Notes under the pieces: model-generated
Database searches by the model: none
Told to the model about the DNA's origin: nothing
What the model saw: only the letters and a program-made list of their open reading frames with translations
Source of the DNA: Pegea sp. RAD2-039
Lineage: Eukaryota > Chordata > Thaliacea > Salpida > Salpidae
Direction: 5' to 3'
Length of the DNA: 64,000 nucleotides
Assembly: GCA_034620365.1 (NCBI GenBank)
Contig: JAQGEQ010000175.1
Coordinates: 1,054,001 to 1,118,000, forward strand
Program-made: the position numbers and the translations under genes
Shown here: piece by piece, positions 41,901-47,900 of the stretch
How the letters are laid out: each line of letters begins with the position of its first letter
Numbering within the stretch: position 1 is the first letter of the stretch

Positions 41901-44900
41901 AATTTTAGATTAAAATAACTTTCACACTTTTTAGTTCTAATAATCTTCTTAGGATCAAATTCTCTGGCTCTTACATAAGGCTTTCATCACATGTCAAAAA
42001 ACTATTAAAGATTATTTAATTGATAAATGAGCTTTAAAAACGATTCTTAAGAAAATAATTAATATTTCTGTGAGTTGATTAATAACAAGAATATTTTGAT
42101 GTGATTTTCTTATGTTCAAGAATGTAGTTAGATGACACTTTAATAAAAAATAAACCTTTTGAAATAATACCAAGTAATTTGAATATTTTTGTGAAGTAAA
42201 ACATGGAAAGAAGATGGATGTAAATTGATATCGAGTAATGAAACGCATAGTACATGCGAGTTTCAACACCTAACAACATTTGGACTTCTGGTACAAAACG
42301 ATATCCCAAGTCTAGTTGATGACAACAAAGAACAGCTGCTCTGGTTCAAAAGTCCAACTTTGTCCATTTCAATGAGTGTTGGGATTTCAGTTGCAGCTTT
42401 TTGTCTTCTTCTTTGTTTCACAACATTTATAGCTTTCAAGTAAACAGATAATTTTCTATTTGGTTTATTTAATGAATAGTTTAATTTTTTGTTAATATTT
42501 AGGAGATAGTTTAATAGGCTAAAAGTAGATGTTTTAGCTTTAGTTATTCAAAACCGCAACAATTAAATCTAAATTATAAATAAACCTAGCCCTAGTATAA
42601 ACGAAACGAGGCTTCGGTCCTTAAAATTACTAAACACGATAAAAAATTACTGTGATGAGTAATAAAATAGCTGATCTTAAAATCAATCATCTGTTGTGGA
42701 TAGAAGATGATTGATTAACGTGATTAACTTTATGCAAACTCCGCCAACTTATTTGAAGTTTTCATTTAACTTTTATTACGAGCTTTGAAAATCGCTCTCA
42801 CTGATATCACACCAACATCTTGATCTTTTCAATCTTTGAATTATTAAAAGCAAAATATTCTTACAAAGGTCTTAGCAATCTAAAAAATCTACAAATACTT
42901 GAGTCAAATACGAGCAAAATGTCTTTAAGCTCTAAACCAATTAAAGTTTAATTAAAACAAAATTTAAGCAGTAACAATGTTGTTGCATATGTTTCAAAAT
43001 ATTAACCTGTGTATGCAAATTGTTGTGATATCTGGTAAAAGATTGAGTGCAATTAATAAAACATATAATTTCGTATTCAAAAAAACTATAAAATTAGAAG
43101 ATCTTATACTAAGGTGTTTATTTATTTATGCTTATTGACTTTTTTACTGAAAATCATAATTGAAATATTTCGACAAAAAAATTATCAAGCAATCAAATTA
43201 TAAATTTCCAACATTAGTAAACTAAGATATAAAAAAGTTATCTTAATATTTTGTTCATTTACTTCAACTTTTATAAACACAATTCATTTTTGTACAGAAA
43301 CTTGCAAAGTGACTTAAACTGTATGGTAAAGCATTTTAGCATCACCCTGTTTGTATCTGAGATAACATACATGGTTGCAATGCATAAACCATCCAATGAA
43401 ATAGTTTGTTATGTGGTGGCATTACTTCTACATTTTTCATTACTGTCTACTTTTATTTGGTTGGCATTGGAGACGTTTCAAATTTACGCACTACTTGGTG
43501 ATTATGCTGAAAATCCTTCTACGCGATGGAAATGGTTTTATTTAATTGGTTATGGTGAGTTTACTTAACAACTTCAACAAATGCTCGGCATAAAAGTTTA
43601 ATGCAGTAGAGATTTGAGAGTACTTATTCACTCAACAGATCCTTTTTTATCTTATATCTTCAAACATATCATGAAATTTTTATTACTTGCTACTGCTTTA
43701 TCATTATATTCATTTATTTGATTAGAATAATCTTCAAACGTAGACTTATGAAGTCAACTAAAGCGAGACTTTCTTTAATTTAAGGTGTTCCATTCATGAT
43801 TGTTATGGTTTCTGCTTTTGTCAATATCCATGGCTACGAAGGAAGCTCTTGGTGTTGGTTAAATGTTCAATCTTCTTCTATGCTTGGTTTTGTTCTTCCT
43901 TTATGTGTGGCAATCACAACAAGTCTTATATTTTTAATAATAACAACAGTAAAACTTCATCGACAATCAACTGTTTTAGCAGATTCTAGCAGGCTTAGAA
44001 CTATCAAGTAAGTACTTTTCTAACCTTCTACACCCATTAATTATACTTTATCATTAATCCAAGTATTAACGATGCAATTAAATCCTCAAAAACGACTAAC
44101 CTTATTTTTAGAAGGTTTATCTGACAATTATAGCTTTGTTGTTGTTGTTTTTTTTTCTAAATTGTATTTTTGTAGTTGAATGTTGTCAATCTTATTGCAA
44201 GTCTTAATCAACTTTAAAATTTATTTGTAAGAATCTTTTACAAAATTGAAAGCAATCCATAGAATCAAATAAATCCTCAAAATACATTTTTTCAGGATGT
44301 ATATAAATCCAATAAGTTTGAAAAAAATAAAACTGTAAGATGATAGTGTAAATATTTATATTAAAAAGGTATTTAAAACTACCTATCATGCTGAATGAAA
44401 ACTGACGTTTCAATTTAATTCAATCAAACCATGTAAAGTAGGCAATGATAGAAGCTTTAGGCTTATTAAGATTAAGCGAAGACAGAAATAATAATAAACT
44501 GAATGCTGAAATTCAATTTTAATATCATTTGATTGAAAATCTTTATATAAAATTTCCGACAAGTTTAATTTGATTTGAATTTTGTTATTTTATGTAGAAA
44601 CGGGATCAGAAGTTCAGGATCTTTGCTGTTTTTACTTGGACTTACTTGGATGTTTGGATTAGTATGGATGTGGGAAAGATCGCTGATAATTGCCTACCTC
44701 TTTCTATTTTTTAACGTCTTTCAAGGATTTTTTGTCTTCTTTGTTCATTGTATTTTACAAAGAAAGGTAAATGAAATTTCTTACTGTTTCTTGCGCTTGA
44801 AAAACATTTTAGAATATTACATTAATAATCTCTTGACATACAAAGCAAAAAAAGAGAGCGATTCTGCAGAAAAACACAAAAGAAATATTTTTTGATTTTT

Positions 44901-47900
44901 AAAAATATTTTTAATGGTTTTGTTTAAACGATGAAAAAACAAATGAGAGAATTTAAAAATTGTTCAAAGTTGTAATTGAATTGAACTTTTCATTAAAGTG
45001 ACAAAAGCAATTGACTTTTAACAAATTGTTACTTAACAACAAACATTTTCAAATTGAACGTTTTCTATTGTTGTCAAAAATGCTATTAGCAATTTGACAA
45101 GATTAATCATTTCTTTGAAAAAAAATTTAACTCATAAATACCTAATCTAAATTCAAGTCTCAGGCAACAAAAATAATTCTTTTAACCAAATAAAGTATAA
45201 GCAAATGTTGATTTCAGTTCTTCATTGATGGATTTTGGCTCGATTTAATCAATTTATTCTGGTTGTTAGAAAGTTCTGTTCATTACTCATATCATACTCT
45301 GTGATTTGACAAAGACTCTTTTTTCTGATGTTGCAGTCCGCCAGCAGCTTTCTGACTGTCTGTGATCTGTATTCTTACACATAAAAAACTTTGATTGTCA
45401 CACTCTCGAAGGTTTAATCAAATTAAGCCCAGATGGTTTTGATACAAGTTCAAAGTATGAATGATAGCAAATAAATATTACAAACTGAAACACAATCAGT
45501 TTTTATTTGATGGAAATACTTAATATGCAAAATAAGCTTTGATTTTGGTTTAAGAAACGCAGTTTATTTTAAACCGATGATAACCAATACTTAAACATTC
45601 ACTTCATCTTCTGTATTGCATAAAAAAGATATAAAAACAGTTTTGTAAATACAGTTATATTTAATATATATGCAGATAAAAATGAAATTGTCGAATAAAT
45701 ATTATCCATTTCCACAGAATAGATAGATTAAATGAGATGACCACTTATGCATAAGCAAACAATCAAATCATCTTTAAACTACTGAAATAACAATCTAAGA
45801 TCAAGTACCAGAAAAAGCTTAATGAAGCAGCATAAAGCACCTGAATAAGTGGCTTGATCTATTATTTACATAAATAATTAAAAAAAGAAGTTTGGAAATA
45901 CTTTTTAAATTACAAAGCTTCCGACAGTTATTCTACACTTTGTAGTTACCATCAGCAGGAATGAACTCAATGCCAGAAACAAACCTGATTAAACTTTTAT
46001 GATTTGTTTAATAGTAAGAGTTGGACTAAAATTCAAACTTTTTACTTTTTAATTAATCGATTTTTAATGACCTAATTACAGCTGCTTCAAGTTATAAATT
46101 TTACTAAAAAATTACTGTAAGTTGGAAACGAATCTTATGTTAAGTGAATCATTTAATGTCTAACATCTAGCAAATCACGATTATCAGCAAACTTTGTTAC
46201 AAAGTTCACTAAAACTTTTCATGAAAATAAGCTTTCAGCGATTTAAAGCCACCGATGTTCAATATCTTTCAATCATCTTTATATTCCCTTTTTTACATTT
46301 TATTCTCCTTTAAATAACTCACTCTGTGTTAAGTCATCTTGACGAATGGTCGCTAGCAATTCATTCGTCACGGCGTTCCACCCACACCATAGAAACGATG
46401 ACATCGAGCCAAACAGGTGAAAAATACGAGATGACAGATCACGTGACGTTTGCATCGCGATACGTCAATAACATGATGTGATGAGGCTGCATGTGTGAGA
46501 TTTTATGCACGCGTACTAAAATGTAGAATCCAACAAAAAAGGACATTGTGATACAAGTTTGTCTTAAAGTAAAGAACACAATGTCACTTCAGTGTCACGT
46601 GATTCCCTGCTCTTGATCATGGCTCCTAGCTCTAACTTTTATTACAAGTTGATCAAATATTAGGGGCAGTTTTGACAGCAATTAAAGTGAATGTTCGAAA
46701 ATCATGGAACAATTTTTTAGTGTTTTTTTATTAAAGTACAATTTGAGTGTATACTGACGGATTATTAAGTAAAATGTGTTTTTAAAACACCCTTTTTATG
46801 ATCAACTTTCTCTATTTTTGTTGTTTGAATGTTGGCGACAGTGCTGGCAATTATTTATGAAATAATAATAACCTAATCATGAATAAATTAGCCAGTTAGT
46901 AGGCTAAGTTAAAATAACTATTTTAAAAAATCGATTTCATAATCTGAGTTGTATTCTAAATACGAAAAAAATTTAATTTAACTTGAAAAAGCAAAACTAA
47001 ATCGCTTTTTAAAAGTACCTCTCATTTCAAAATATTGTTTCTTTACAAAAAAATTGTTTTAGAAACTAGTTTTAATGATCTTTACAGAGAAATTAATCTA
47101 AATTTTTATCCTTTTCAGGTTAGACGAGAATATTCTGATCGCTTAAACGGCTGGAGTTGCTGTAATCGAAAAACTAGAATGGGCGAATTGGCTTACGTCA
47201 GCAGCAGTATGTCGTTTTCGAAACATTATACATCACCTGGCAACAACAGATACAAAACTGCGGTTCCTTGTTCATCTAATATCGCTGCATCATCTGTAAG
47301 CACTGAATTTGTTTCTTCGTCATGTTCTTATGTCAAACTCGTGTAACTGTAATGATTAAAAACTGAATTAAGCATTCAATTTGTTGTATTAAAAGTAATT
47401 TGCTTTCATAATGAAAACAAGTTTTTTAATTTTGTTTTATTAAACTTTCAAGAAAATTATTTTTTTTCAAATATTATTTATTACTTTATTTTTAATAAAA
47501 TTTGGAAAATAATTTTTCTTAAACAAAATCATTCAGAAATTTTTATATTTAGAAACATTTAAGGCTTTGTTTTCATTCTATCACTTAAATTTTTATAAGA
47601 TGTTTAAACAGACTTGTTTTAATTTGTTAGAATCAAAATCAATTACGACGAATGTGGTCAGAAACACTTGTAAATGCTAATGGAAGTTCAAATGGGACAA
47701 ACCAAAGTCAATCTGAATCAGCGGCAATTCTGTACAAATCTGAAAATGGCCCTAATAGAGGTTTGCGATGCTTTTAATTTCTGCATACACTTGTCTTGGC
47801 TTGTTTAAAAACCACCAGATTCTATGGTAATGATCTGTTGTGGTGTTTTAGTAAAAGGATGTTGGTTACCCTGCAATGATATGACATTGATGAAATGCAT

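Larger units (their letters stand above)
44767..47118 (+). other. Latrophilin intron 19 (2.4 kb) between TM7 and tail
   Basis: It starts with a read-through frame of 42 codons (to about 44895) directly after TM7. It then holds the short candidate exon at 45337 and the CpG-rich island at about 46.36-46.61 kb. It is the least uniform intron of the gene and a likely point of isoform choice. Confidence 0.5.

Noticed and set aside
42012-42309. Minus-strand frames of 76 and 85 codons opposite the GPS exon
   Set aside because: They are antisense of the coding exon 16 and adjacent A/T-rich intron; no independent support.
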